From Albimonas pacifica (GTDB lineage: Bacteria > Pseudomonadota > Alphaproteobacteria > Rhodobacterales > Rhodobacteraceae): a stretch of 64,000 nucleotides of DNA. Location of the stretch: NCBI RefSeq assembly GCF_900113695.1, contig NZ_FOQH01000002.1, forward strand, positions 434,001 through 498,000, written 5' to 3'. The notes under the pieces were generated by a model. The model worked only from the letters and a program-made list of their open reading frames with translations. It was not told the origin of the DNA and searched no databases. A program made the position numbers and the translations under genes. The first letter of the stretch is position 1. Every line of letters starts with the position of its first letter. Positions 15,984 through 24,863 of the stretch are shown in pieces.

Positions 15984-16132
15984 CCCGCCCGGGCCGGCGG
16001 GCCGGGGTCTCAAGCCCTTGTTTCCGCTGGCCGATCCCTCTCCCCACCGGGGCCGGGCGCGGGCGTCGTCAAGTCGTCGCAAAGCGCTGATAGACCTTCG
16101 GTGCGGCGGATGGGCTCGCAGCATCTGGAGAG

Positions 16133-16160
16133 TTGCGCGGCGTCATCCGCCAGATATAGT
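16133..16160 (+). promoter_or_regulatory. Candidate promoter of the HNH gene
   Basis: TTGCGC (16133-16138) and TATAGT (16155-16160) are separated by 16 bases, and the surrounding sequence is locally AT-richer. The -10 is a good match, the -35 moderate. Expected transcription start is near 16167, giving a leader of about 65 bases before the GTG. Confidence 0.45.
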
Positions 16161-16231
16161 TCTCTTACCTACCGGGACGGGACGCGTCCCGTCTCGGCGG
16201 AACTGGAACGTCGGGACGGGAGACCTCTTGG

Positions 16232-16819
16232 GTGCGCAACGACCCCTACACCACCCAGTTCGTGCGAAGTCCGGCGCGGCTGAAGGAGCATCCCGCGCTG
16301 GTGCTCAACGCCGACTACCGGCCGCTGAGCTACTTCCCCCTGTCGCTGTGGCCCTGGCAGGAGGCGGTGAAGGCCGCCTTCCTCGACCGCGTGACCATCG
16401 TGGCGGAATACGAGGAGGTGGCGCGCTCGCCCAGCCTCGAGATCAAGCTGCCCTCGGTCGTGGTGCTGCGCGAATACGTGAAGCCGGCGCGGCTCGCGGC
16501 CTTCACCCGCTTCAACCTGTTCCTGCGCGACGAGTTCCGCTGCCAGTACTGCGGGGCGAAGGGGGACCTGACCTTCGACCACGTGATCCCGCGAGCGGCC
16601 GGCGGGCGCACGACCTGGGAGAACGTCGTCGCCGCCTGCGGGCCGTGCAACCTGCGCAAGGGCTCGCGGTCGCTGCGCCAGGCGGGGATGCGGCTCGCCA
16701 AGCCGGCCGGGCGGCCCACCGCGGCGCAGCTGCAGAACGTCGGGCGGAAGTTCCCGCCCAACCATCTCCACGACACCTGGCTCGATTACCTCTACTGGGA
16801 CGCGGAACTGGAGCCCTGA
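16232..16819 (+). CDS. HNH endonuclease family protein
   Basis: A 195-residue protein. The C-terminal half is a zinc-ribbon HNH domain: CQYC (Cys104/Cys107), FDHVIP with the catalytic His117, an Asn/His region RTTWENVVAAC, and CGPCN (Cys136/Cys139). The N-terminal half (VLNADYRPLSYFPLSLWPWQ) is typical of a widespread alphaproteobacterial and cyanobacterial HNH family with no assigned biological target. It starts at GTG with GGGAG nine bases upstream. It is a single gene, convergent with dsbB eight bases away, and not part of any visible mobile element or defence cluster. Confidence 0.9.
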   Translation: MRNDPYTTQFVRSPARLKEHPALVLNADYRPLSYFPLSLWPWQEAVKAAFLDRVTIVAEYEEVARSPSLEIKLPSVVVLREYVKPARLAAFTRFNLFLRDEFRCQYCGAKGDLTFDHVIPRAAGGRTTWENVVAACGPCNLRKGSRSLRQAGMRLAKPAGRPTAAQLQNVGRKFPPNHLHDTWLDYLYWDAELEP

Positions 16820-16826
16820 GGGCGCC

Positions 16827-17342
16827 TCAGGCCCGCTTCAGCGAGGCGATCCACAGGCCCGCGAGGATCAGCGAGAAGATCCCGTTCCACGAGGCCATGG
16901 ACAGGCCCGCCAGGCTCCACGCGACTTCGTCGCAGCGGACCAGGGGAGCGTTCTGGATCGCCGCCAGCAGGTCGTCGGTCGAGAGCCCCGCGCCCATCGA
17001 GGAGGCGCACTCCGTCGGGCCTTCCCACCAGCCGCGCTCGACCCCGGTGTGGAGCAGCGCGACGCCCGTCCCCGCCAGCATCGCCAGCGCCCCCAGCGCG
17101 CGGATCGCGCGCAGGCCGCGCAGCGCGGGGACCAGCAGCAGGGCGCCCAGCAGGATCGCCAGCGCATGGGGCCAGCGCTGCCAGATGCACATCTCGCAGG
17201 GCGCGAGGCCGCCCAGGTGCTGGAAGGCGAAGGCCCCCGCCAGCAGCCCCGCAGACCCCGCCGCGGCGAGGCCCGCGAGGTAGGTCTGCACGGTCTCGGG
17301 CAGGGCGGCCGGTCGGGCGGCGGTCCGGCTCGGGGCGCTCAC
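16827..17342 (-). CDS. dsbB: Disulfide bond formation protein B
   Basis: A 171-residue inner-membrane protein with four hydrophobic segments. It has the DsbB redox pairs: Cys49/Cys52 in APCEMCIWQRWPH at the start of the second segment, and Cys112 with Cys137 in the second periplasmic loop. DsbB reoxidises periplasmic DsbA and passes electrons to quinones. A DsbA-like protein is encoded about 11 kb away. The GTG start overlaps the stop of the upstream yqaA-like gene by four bases (GTGA), so the two are coupled. Confidence 0.92.
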   Translation of the reverse strand: MSAPSRTAARPAALPETVQTYLAGLAAAGSAGLLAGAFAFQHLGGLAPCEMCIWQRWPHALAILLGALLLVPALRGLRAIRALGALAMLAGTGVALLHTGVERGWWEGPTECASSMGAGLSTDDLLAAIQNAPLVRCDEVAWSLAGLSMASWNGIFSLILAGLWIASLKRA

Positions 17343-17920
17343 AGGGCGTACTTCACGATCGCGAAGCCTCCGATCAGCAGGGCGACCGAGACGGTCGCCA
17401 CCAGCCCCAGCCGCCGGTCGATGAAATCGCGGATCGGCTCGCCGAAGCGGTAGAGAAGGGCCGCGATGAGGAAGAACCGCAGGCCCCGGGCGAGCACCGA
17501 GGTCGCCATGAACAGAGCGAAGTTCAAACCCGTGACCCCTGAAAAGATCGTGATGACCTTGTAGGGGAAGGGCGTGACGCCCGCGATCAGCACCGCCCAG
17601 AAGCCCTGGTCGTTGTAGGAGCCGGCGAGCGCGTCGAAGGCGTCGGCCTTGTGGTAGAACTCCAGCACCGGCCGCCCGACGCTGTCGAACAGCCCCCAGC
17701 CGATATAGTAGCCCAGCGCGCCGCCCAGAACCGAGGCGAGCGTGCAGACGCCGGCGATCAGCCAGGCGCGCTTCGGGGCGGCGATGATCATCGGGATCAT
17801 CAGCACGTCCGGCGGGATCGGGAACATCGAGCTTTCGATTAAGCTGACGAAGGCCAGCGTCCACAGCGCGTAAGGCGTTTCCGCCTGGCGCAGAACCCAG
17901 TTGTAAAGCGGTCTGATCAT
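17339..17920 (-). CDS. YqaA/DedA-type membrane protein
   Basis: A 193-residue SNARE-associated (VTT) domain membrane protein. FPIPPDVLMIPMIIA is the re-entrant motif, followed by GGALGYYIGWGLFDSVG, and the second half carries AGVTPFPYKVITIFSGVTGL and LARGLRFFLIAALLYRFG. These match the YqaA branch of the DedA superfamily, whose broader members are linked to lipid scrambling and membrane homeostasis; the exact role of YqaA proteins is not established. It is co-translated with dsbB. About 275 bases without a gene separate it from rlmE upstream on the same strand. Confidence 0.9.
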   Translation of the reverse strand: MIRPLYNWVLRQAETPYALWTLAFVSLIESSMFPIPPDVLMIPMIIAAPKRAWLIAGVCTLASVLGGALGYYIGWGLFDSVGRPVLEFYHKADAFDALAGSYNDQGFWAVLIAGVTPFPYKVITIFSGVTGLNFALFMATSVLARGLRFFLIAALLYRFGEPIRDFIDRRLGLVATVSVALLIGGFAIVKYAL

Positions 17921-18195
17921 GGTCCGGAGCGTTAGCCATCCGATGGGGGGCTGTCCACGCGGCACACGGGGGTGCGGCGATGGGGGCCGGGGCGGGCGCC
18001 GGGGGGAGGGGCGGACGCCGCTCCGGTTCCGCGGTCGGGGAGCGCTTCTGAACTCGCCAGGCGACAGGCGCTTGGCAGAGGATGTCGGAGGGGCGGCGCC
18101 CGGGGGGCGGAGGTCGGAGGGGGGACGACCGGGCCGGGCCGCGCCGCGGGCGAGCGCGCGCCGCAGGCGGGACGGTCGACGCGGCGCCTGCGCGA

Positions 18196-18972
18196 TCAGC
18201 CCAGGGGACCGGCCTCGGGGTCCTCGACCTCGGCCGGGGCGTCGCCGCGGCCGCGGAAGCCGGTGGCGAGCACGTACATCTCGGCCGAATCCTTGCGGCT
18301 CGACGGCGGCTTGATGTGGCGCACCGTGGCGAAGTTGGTCTTGAGCATCGCGAGCAGGTCCGCCTCGGACCCGCCCTGCAGGGTCTTGGCCAGGAACGCG
18401 CCGCCGGTCTTCAGCACCTCGGTCGCGAACCAGGCCGCGGCCTCGCACAGCGCCATGATCCGCAGGTGGTCCGTCGCCCGGTGGCCGGACGAGGAGGCCG
18501 CCATGTCCGAAAGCACCGCGTCCGCCTCGCCGCCGAGCGCGGCCTTCACCGCCTCGTCCGCGCCTTCCTCGAGGAAGTCCATCTGCAGCAGCTCGCAGCC
18601 GGGCAGGGGGGCGACCTCCTGCAGGTCGATGCCCAGGATCCGGCCGCGGGGGCGGTTGGGCTTGTGACCGTCGGCGTTGACCTTCTTCGCCGCCACCTGC
18701 AGCCAGCCGCCGGGCGCGCAGCCCAGGTCGACGATGCAGGCGCCGGTCCTGAGGAACGGGTGCTTCTCCTCGATCTCCAGCAGCTTGAAGGCGGCGCGGC
18801 CGCGATAGCCCTCGCGCTTCGCCCGCTGAACGTAGGGGTCGTTGAGCTGCCGCTCCAGCCAGCGGGTCGAGGACAGGCGCCGGCCCTTGGCGGTCTTCAC
18901 CCGCGTCTTCAGTTCCCGCGCGCCGCGCCCGGAGGTTCCCGCTCCGTCGCCGCCGCTCTTGCCGCCGCTCAT
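18196..18972 (-). CDS. rlmE: 23S rRNA (uridine-2552 2'-O) methyltransferase RlmE/FtsJ
   Basis: A 258-residue FtsJ-fold enzyme that 2'-O-methylates U2552 in the A-loop of 23S rRNA. The catalytic tetrad K-D-K-E is complete: Lys63 (RAAFKLLE), Asp156 (VLSDMA), Lys196 (FLAKTLQGG) and Glu231 (KDSAEMYV). The SAM-binding loop is [10 protein letters not shown] (81-90). The N-terminal 40 residues are basic and Gly-rich, as is usual in alphaproteobacterial versions. The gene follows ppx by 18 bases on the same strand, so the pair is an operon. Confidence 0.94.
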   Translation of the reverse strand: MSGGKSGGDGAGTSGRGARELKTRVKTAKGRRLSSTRWLERQLNDPYVQRAKREGYRGRAAFKLLEIEEKHPFLRTGACIVDLGCAPGGWLQVAAKKVNADGHKPNRPRGRILGIDLQEVAPLPGCELLQMDFLEEGADEAVKAALGGEADAVLSDMAASSSGHRATDHLRIMALCEAAAWFATEVLKTGGAFLAKTLQGGSEADLLAMLKTNFATVRHIKPPSSRKDSAEMYVLATGFRGRGDAPAEVEDPEAGPLG

Positions 18973-18990
18973 GACCCGTGTCCGTCCAAA

Positions 18991-20115
18991 TCAGTGCTGC
19001 CGGGCCCGCTCGGCCCACATCAGGGAATACAGCATCCCCTCGCGAAGGCCACGGTCCGCGACGCGGATGCGGGGCGCGGGCCATAGCCGCAGGATGGTCT
19101 GCAGGATCGCGGCGCCGGCGATCACCAGCTCGGCCCGGTCGGGGCCCACGCCCGGGTGCAGGCGGCGCCCCTCGGGGCCGAGGTCGATCAGGTGGCGGGC
19201 GATGCGCGCCGAGGCCGAGCGCTCCAGCCACATGCCGTCGACCTTGGCGCGGTCGTACTTGGTCAGCCCCAGACGCAGGGCGCCGATGGTCGTCACCGTG
19301 CCCGAGGCGCCGATGATCTGCAGGCCGGGCAGCTTCTCGGCCGACTTCTCGTCCTCGTAGGGGAGGAAGCCCGCGATGTGATCCTCGAAATGGCAGGCCA
19401 TCAGCGCATAGCGGTCGGCGTCGGATTCGACGTCCGCATAGCGGTCGTGAAGGGTCGCGACGCCGACGGGGGCCGAGATCCAGTCCACGATCCGCTCGCG
19501 CGCCGCCCGGCGCAGCTCCGAGCGGTCGGGGCCGCCGCGGCCCGGGGCGAGCGCCAGGATCAGGTCCTGCCGCTCCGCGGGCGCGCAGCCGGCGAGGTCG
19601 AGCCAGATCAGCTCGGTCGAGCCGCCGCCGATGTCGAAGACCATCAGGCTCTCGGCCTGCTCGTCGAGCAGCGGGGCGCAGCCGGCGAGCGCGAGGCGCG
19701 CCTCCTGCTCGGGCGTGATCACCTCCATCTCGAGGCCCGTCTCGCGGCGGACCCGGCGCAGGAAGCCCCGCGCGTTGGCCGCGCGCCGGCAGGCCTCGGT
19801 CGCCACGATCCGGCAGCGCGCCACCTCGTGACGGCGGATCTTGGAGGCGCAGATGCGCAGGGCGTCCAGCGTGCGGGACATCGCGGCGCGCGACAGCTCG
19901 CCATGGGTCTCCACCCCCTCGCCCAGGCGCACGTTGCGGCTGAAGGCGTCGATGACGCGGAAGCCGGAGGGATCCGGCTCGGCGATCAGCAGACGGCAGT
20001 TGTTGGTGCCGAGGTCGAGGGCAGCGTAACGGGCCGGCGCCTTCGACGGGGCCCGGGCGGAAATGGCTTTGGCAGGCGCCTGGGCCTGCGACTGCGCGCC
20101 CTGCGGCGTCGTCAT
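18991..20115 (-). CDS. Exopolyphosphatase Ppx/GppA family
   Basis: A 374-residue ASKHA-fold phosphatase. The phosphate-1 motif is AALDLGTNNCRLLIAE, the phosphate-2 region is MVFDIGGGSTELIW, and GASGTVTTIGALRLG supplies the later nucleotide/polyphosphate contact. Length and domain content match the short alphaproteobacterial form without the C-terminal HD domain of E. coli Ppx. It hydrolyses polyphosphate or pppGpp; which one cannot be told from sequence. The start MTTPQGAQ is backed by GGAGG nine bases upstream; about 30 Ala/Pro-rich residues precede the fold. It is the first gene of a ppx-rlmE unit. Confidence 0.92.
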   Translation of the reverse strand: MTTPQGAQSQAQAPAKAISARAPSKAPARYAALDLGTNNCRLLIAEPDPSGFRVIDAFSRNVRLGEGVETHGELSRAAMSRTLDALRICASKIRRHEVARCRIVATEACRRAANARGFLRRVRRETGLEMEVITPEQEARLALAGCAPLLDEQAESLMVFDIGGGSTELIWLDLAGCAPAERQDLILALAPGRGGPDRSELRRAARERIVDWISAPVGVATLHDRYADVESDADRYALMACHFEDHIAGFLPYEDEKSAEKLPGLQIIGASGTVTTIGALRLGLTKYDRAKVDGMWLERSASARIARHLIDLGPEGRRLHPGVGPDRAELVIAGAAILQTILRLWPAPRIRVADRGLREGMLYSLMWAERARQH

Positions 20116-20195
20116 ATCGAAAACCTCCGCGGCGTGTCGCCGCGCTTGTCTACAATGGGTATCGAAAGAGCCGGCCGGCAACAAGGGGATGGCGG

Positions 20196-22046
20196 ATGAC
20201 GTGCACGAGAAGCCCGAGCGGCGCAATCCCGCGGGCGCCCGAAGGCGCCGCGGCCGGCGGCGGCGCGGGGGTCCTGGCCGAGCGGGACTTCGGCCCGGCG
20301 ATCCCCCTCGACGCGGCCCCCTTCGCGGACCTCGCGCCCGGCGCCTGGGTCGAGGGCTGGAGCTTCGCCCCCGCCCCCCTGCGCCGCGCGGCCGAGGCGC
20401 GGCTCGCCGCCCGCGGGGTGGAGGCGCGCTTCCGCTCCGCCTGGAAGACCGTGCTCCACGCCCTGCTGGAGGGGGAGGGGCCCGGGGCGGGCGAGACGCT
20501 CGACCTGCTCTATCCCGTCGTCCCCGGCGTGGATCCCGAGCGCTTCCTGCGCGAGCTGCATCCCGCGGCCGAGCTGTTCCCCGGCCTTTCCCTGCGCCCC
20601 GACCCGGTCCCGAGCCTGCCCGGCGAGGCGCCCGCCTGCCACCTGCTGCGGGAGGGGGGGCGGGAATCGCGCCTCACGATCCCGGTGCGCGCGCGCACCG
20701 CCCCCCATGGGGGACAGGTGCTCGCCGCCTGCGGCTGGCTGCGCATCGTGCCCGCGGGAGAGGACGCGCCGGTCGTCGACGGCCCCTGGGAGGATCCGGT
20801 GGAGCAGGCGCTTCTCGCCGCCTTCGAGACGCTCTCCCAGGCCATCGCGCGGCGCGGCTGGCACGGCCCCGGCCCGCATTTCGACCGGCTGGTCCTGCGC
20901 ATCGAGGCGCCGCTGGAGGATCGCCCCCTTCCCGTCGGCGCGGAGTGTCTCAGCCTCGCCGAGGCGCTGCACGAGGAGCTCTATTTCGGCGCGCTCGACC
21001 TGCTGCGCGCGGCCTCGGGCCTGCCGGAGGGGGACCGCACGCTGACCCCGGGCGAGGTGGTTCCCCAGGTCGTGCCGGTCCCCGCCGGGGCGCCGGTGCG
21101 CCTGCGTGTCACCGTCTCGCCCCCGCCCGCCGGCCCGCATCCCGCCCGCCCCGCGCCGCCGCCCGTGGACGCGCCGGAGCTCGAGACCCTCGAGCGGCCG
21201 ATGACCGCGGGCGAGATCGCCGCGGCGCTGGCGGCCTTCGGGGGCGAGCCGCTCGAGACGCGCTCCCGCCGCGGGCGGGCGGTGGCGGCGCGCGTGCGGG
21301 CGGGCAGTGGGCCGGGCGTCGTCATCACCGGCGGCCAGCACGCCAACGAGCCCACCGGCATCCCCGGCGCGCTGCTGGCCGCCCGGGCGCTGGCGGCCGA
21401 GGGCGCGCCCGTCGCCGTCTGCCCGCTGGAGAACCCCGACGGCCACGCCCTGCACATGCGCCTGCGCGAGACCGCGCCGCGCCACATGCACCACGCCGCG
21501 CGCTACACCGCCCTTGGCGCCGACCTCGCCTTCGTGGCGGGGGGCGAGGGCGCCCTTCGCCCGCGGATGCGCGCCGCCGTCGGCGCCGACCTGCACCTGA
21601 GCCTGCACGGCTACCCCTCGCACGAGTGGCTGCACCCCTTCGCCGGCTACCTGCCCCACGGGTTCGAGAGCTGGTCGCTGCCCCGCGGCTGCTTCCTGAT
21701 CCTGCGTCGGGACGAGGGCTGGGCCGCCCCCGCCCGCGCCGCGCTGCACGCCGCCGCCGCGGCGCTGGAGGCGGACCCGGAGATCGCCGCGCTCAACGCC
21801 CGCCAGCTCGCGACGCTGGCGCGCTACGCCCCCTCCGCCGCGCCCGAGCGCATCGGCTGCGTGCCGGTGATCGAGGGGCCACCGCTCCCCTCGCCGCACG
21901 GTGCGCCCTTTCCGGTCACGCTGATCGTCGAGACCCCCGACGAGACCGTGGACGGGCCCCTGTTCCGCCTGCTGACCCGCGCCCAGGTCCTGGCCGCGAC
22001 CGCCGCCGCGCGCGCCTTCCGCGCCGCGCCCCGACCGGGCGCGTGA
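20196..22046 (+). CDS. M14-type zinc metallopeptidase with a large unassigned N-terminal region
   Basis: A 616-residue protein. From about residue 375 it is a carboxypeptidase-like M14 fold: zinc ligands His382 and Glu385 in GGQHANEPTG, His471 in LSLHGYPSHEW, and a candidate catalytic Glu579 in IVETPDE. The Asn-Arg pair region reads PLENPDGHALHMRLRE. The first 330 residues contain no motif I recognise; they end in a Pro-rich linker (PPPAGPHPARPAPPPVD). There is no signal peptide, so it acts in the cytoplasm. Substrate could be a peptide or an N-acyl amino acid. It is divergent from ppx, 80 bases apart, with AAGGGGAT as ribosome binding site. Confidence 0.82.
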   Translation: MTCTRSPSGAIPRAPEGAAAGGGAGVLAERDFGPAIPLDAAPFADLAPGAWVEGWSFAPAPLRRAAEARLAARGVEARFRSAWKTVLHALLEGEGPGAGETLDLLYPVVPGVDPERFLRELHPAAELFPGLSLRPDPVPSLPGEAPACHLLREGGRESRLTIPVRARTAPHGGQVLAACGWLRIVPAGEDAPVVDGPWEDPVEQALLAAFETLSQAIARRGWHGPGPHFDRLVLRIEAPLEDRPLPVGAECLSLAEALHEELYFGALDLLRAASGLPEGDRTLTPGEVVPQVVPVPAGAPVRLRVTVSPPPAGPHPARPAPPPVDAPELETLERPMTAGEIAAALAAFGGEPLETRSRRGRAVAARVRAGSGPGVVITGGQHANEPTGIPGALLAARALAAEGAPVAVCPLENPDGHALHMRLRETAPRHMHHAARYTALGADLAFVAGGEGALRPRMRAAVGADLHLSLHGYPSHEWLHPFAGYLPHGFESWSLPRGCFLILRRDEGWAAPARAALHAAAAALEADPEIAALNARQLATLARYAPSAAPERIGCVPVIEGPPLPSPHGAPFPVTLIVETPDETVDGPLFRLLTRAQVLAATAAARAFRAAPRPGA

Positions 22047-22317
22047 TCGCCGCCGCGCCGCCCATCTCCCGGGCGCGTCGGGCGCCCCGCCGGGGCGCGG
22101 GGGCCGCGGGGCGCGCGCGGCTCCGGACCCATCGCGGGGATGTGACGCGCGATGCCGCAGATGCGGTTGCGCAGTGGCGAATACACCACATCTACGTCCC
22201 GATCGCATTCAGAGTCCGCGGCGTTCACGTTCCCTCCGCTAGATTGCCATCCGCTGGTCCGGCGGACGGCCCGGAAGGGCGACCGCCCGCGGCATCCGGA
22301 AGCTGGAGGAAGCAGAC

Positions 22318-23820
22318 GTGCCACTCTCATCCCTCACCGTCCGCGGCCGCCCGATGGCGTCGTCGCTCGCGCTCGCGGCGGCGCTCGCCGCCGCGCTGAT
22401 CGCGGCGGGCCCCTCGCCGCATGCGCTGGCGCAGCAGGCGGGGCCGCAGCCCGCCGGCGCGCCCGCCACCTTCGCGGACCTGGCCGAGACGCTGAGCCCG
22501 GCGGTGGTCAACATCGCCACCACCTCGAAGGTCGCCATGCCCGAGCGGCCGGGCGGCCCGCAGCTGCCCGAGAACTCGCCCTTCCGCGAGCTGTTCCCCG
22601 AGCTCTTCGGCGGCGAGCGCGGCGGCGGCGAGCGGCAGATGCGCCCGCGCCAGTCGCTGGGCTCGGGCTTCGTGATCTCGGCAGACGGCTACGTGGTGAC
22701 CAACAACCACGTCATCGACGGCGCCGACGAGATCAAGGTGAACTTCACCGACGGCTCCTCGCTGACCGCCGAGCTGGTGGGCACCGACCCCAAGACCGAC
22801 GTGGCGCTGCTGAAGGTCTCGCCCGAGCGCGACCTGCCGCACGTGCCCTTCGCGGATTCCGACGCCACCCGCGTCGGCGACTGGGTGATGGCCATCGGCA
22901 ACCCGTTCGGCCTGGGCGGCTCGGTCTCGGCCGGCATCATCTCGGCGCGCAACCGCGACATCAACGCGGGCCCCTACGACGACTTCCTGCAGACCGACGC
23001 CGCGATCAACCGCGGCAACTCGGGCGGGCCGCTCTTCGACATGTCGGGCGCGGTCGTGGGCATGAACACCGCGATCATCTCGCCCACGGGCGGCTCGATC
23101 GGCATCGGCTTCGCGGTGCCCGCGAACATCGTCAAGAACGTCATCGACCAGCTGCAGGAGTTCGGCTCCACCCGCCGCGGCTGGCTGGGCGTCTCGATCC
23201 AGGAGGTGACGCCCGACATCGCCGAGAGCCTCGGGCTCGACAAGGCCGCCGGCGCGCTGGTCGCCCAGGTGGTCGAGGACGGGCCGGCCGCCTCCGGCGG
23301 GCTCGAGAACGGCGACGTGATCCTCAACTTCGACGGCAAGCCCGTCGAGACGATGCGCGACCTGCCGCGCATGGTCGCCGAGACCGCCGCCCACAAGACC
23401 GTCGAAGTCGAGGTCTGGCGCAAGGGCGAGGTCGAGACCGTGCAGGTCGAGCTCGGCCTGCTCGAGGAGGACGCGCCGGTGATGAACGCCTCGGCGGACG
23501 TCGGCGCCCAGGACCAGGCGCCGGGCGCGCAGGCGCTGGGCATGACCCTGACCGAGATCACCCCCAAGGCGCGGCAGGACTACAGCCTCGCCGACGACCT
23601 CGAGGGCGTGCTGGTCGAGCAGGTGGACGGCGCCTCCAACGCCGCCGAGAAGGGCCTGCGCCCGGGCGACGTGATCGTCGAGGTGGCGCAGGAGACCGTC
23701 GCCACCCCCGCCGACGTCGAGGCCCGCGTGCAGGCCGCGCGCGACCAGGGGCGCAAGTCGGTGCTGCTGCTGGTCAGCTCGGGCGGCGACCTGCGCTTCG
23801 TCGCGGTGACGGTCGACTGA
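22318..23820 (+). CDS. degP: Do-like periplasmic serine protease (DegP/DegQ/MucD type)
   Basis: A 500-residue secreted HtrA protease and chaperone for misfolded envelope proteins. The signal peptide covers about 39 residues and ends at HALAQQAG. The catalytic triad is His131 (TNNHVID), Asp161 (KTDVALL) and Ser235 (NRGNSGGPLF). Two PDZ domains follow, at about 280-375 and 405-500 (LEGVLVEQVDGASNAAEKGL). The linker between mature N-terminus and protease (GGERGGGERQMRPR) is the usual LA loop. A GTG start is used, with GGAGGA seven bases upstream. It is a single gene with a 270-base leader. Confidence 0.94.
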   Translation: MPLSSLTVRGRPMASSLALAAALAAALIAAGPSPHALAQQAGPQPAGAPATFADLAETLSPAVVNIATTSKVAMPERPGGPQLPENSPFRELFPELFGGERGGGERQMRPRQSLGSGFVISADGYVVTNNHVIDGADEIKVNFTDGSSLTAELVGTDPKTDVALLKVSPERDLPHVPFADSDATRVGDWVMAIGNPFGLGGSVSAGIISARNRDINAGPYDDFLQTDAAINRGNSGGPLFDMSGAVVGMNTAIISPTGGSIGIGFAVPANIVKNVIDQLQEFGSTRRGWLGVSIQEVTPDIAESLGLDKAAGALVAQVVEDGPAASGGLENGDVILNFDGKPVETMRDLPRMVAETAAHKTVEVEVWRKGEVETVQVELGLLEEDAPVMNASADVGAQDQAPGAQALGMTLTEITPKARQDYSLADDLEGVLVEQVDGASNAAEKGLRPGDVIVEVAQETVATPADVEARVQAARDQGRKSVLLLVSSGGDLRFVAVTVD

Positions 23821-24040
23821 TCCGACCCGGGTCCGAGCGGCCCCGCGACCGCCGCCCCGTCCCGGGGCGGCGTCTTGCGTTTCGGGGGGCCTGCGCCGCC
23901 TCCGGCGTCGCCTGGCGCCATCGACCGTCATTCAACGAAATCGAAAGATTCGGTCGCGAGGGCGAGGGCGATCTTCATCTTCCGTAAACCGGAATCCGTC
24001 GACGCTGGTCCGCAAACATAACGAGACCGGAGGAAGCGTC

Positions 24041-24529
24041 ATGACGATCAGGGAGGGGCGTCGCGTCGACGTCCTGCATCTCGTGTCCGGAGGCGCGCGC
24101 CAGCAGCCCCGGGCGGAAGCCGCGCGCGACCTCTACGACGGGCTCTGGTTCCGTTCCGCCCGCGCGCGGGCCGAACGGGCGGGCGACGCCTGGTTCATCC
24201 TCTCGGCCCGCCACGGACTGCTGGAGCCCGAGGCGCGAGTTCAGCCCTACGCCGATCGCCTCGACGGCCGCTCGGCCGCCGCCCTGCGCGCCTGGGTGAC
24301 CCTGACCACCGAGCGGATGGAGCGGATGCTGCCCGAGGCCGGGCGCGTGGTGGTGCTGTGCGACCGCGACCCGCCGCCCGAGCTCCTGCGCTGGCTGCGC
24401 GTGCGCTACCCGGAGGTCGAGACCCCGCTCGCCGGGCTCAACATCGCCGCCCAGGTCCTGCACATGGCCCGCGACGCCGACCGGGTGATGCGCGCCCCGC
24501 CCGCCCGCCGCCTCGCGCGGATGGCCTGA
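24041..24529 (+). CDS. DUF6884 family protein
   Basis: A 162-residue cytoplasmic protein. AARDLYDGLWFRSARARAER followed by DAWFILSARHGLLEPEARVQ and YADRL is the hallmark of DUF6884 proteins, which often occur in phages and accessory regions and resemble nucleoside-modification enzymes in fold predictions. The usual N-terminal strand motif of the family contains CSxxK, but here it reads LVSGGARQQ, with neither Cys nor the Lys, so activity may be altered. It starts at ATG after GGAGGAAG. Function is unknown. It stands alone between degP and accC. Confidence 0.72.
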   Translation: MTIREGRRVDVLHLVSGGARQQPRAEAARDLYDGLWFRSARARAERAGDAWFILSARHGLLEPEARVQPYADRLDGRSAAALRAWVTLTTERMERMLPEAGRVVVLCDRDPPPELLRWLRVRYPEVETPLAGLNIAAQVLHMARDADRVMRAPPARRLARMA

Positions 24530-24601
24530 GGGGCCGGGGCGCCGGCGCTCCGCGCCCTCCCCCGCGCGGGCGGTCCGCAAGTCCGCCGCGGTCCGGTTCC
24601 T

Positions 24602-24683
24602 CGCGCCGCCGCGGGCCCGAGGTCCCGAGGTCCCGTCCCACGCGCCGTCGCGGGCCCGGGGTCCCGTCACACGCGCCGCCGCG
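24602..24683. repeat. Short imperfect direct repeats in an otherwise empty intergenic stretch
   Basis: Two imperfect copies of a roughly 31-38 base GC-rich unit (about 24602-24639 and 24640-24670) plus a partial third. The shared core is GCGGGCCCG followed by GGTCCCGTC. The whole stretch 24530-24863 holds no gene; apart from this repeat it contains only the terminator of accC. The repeat looks like replication slippage and no function is suggested. Confidence 0.5.
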
Positions 24684-24808
24684 CTTCAGCGGCCTTGGGG
24701 CGTCCGGGCCGGCGCGCCTCGCCCGCCTGCGGCCATCCGGAGATGGCCCGAGGGCATCGGCGCCGGGTTCCCGCGCCCAGGGTCGCCACGCGCCCCGCCG
24801 AAAAGCAC

Positions 24809-24834
24809 GAAAGCCGCCCCGGGGGGCGGCTTTC
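24809..24834 (-). terminator. Intrinsic terminator after accC
   Basis: A perfect 12-bp stem (GAAAGCCGCCCC and its complement) with a two-base loop, which means the tip pairs must open. On the minus strand it is followed by GTGCTTTT. Its position 30 bases after the accC stop makes it the end of the accBC operon. Confidence 0.75.
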
Positions 24835-24863
24835 TCAAGCGGCGTCCGTAGGGACGGGCCGGG

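Noticed and set aside
16232-16819. HNH gene as a homing endonuclease or mobile element
   Set aside because: The family is widespread as a stable chromosomal gene in alphaproteobacteria, and no intron, intein or terminal repeats are present.
24041-24529. DUF6884 gene as part of a defence island or prophage
   Set aside because: It is a lone gene between housekeeping genes, with no integrase, restriction or phage gene around it.
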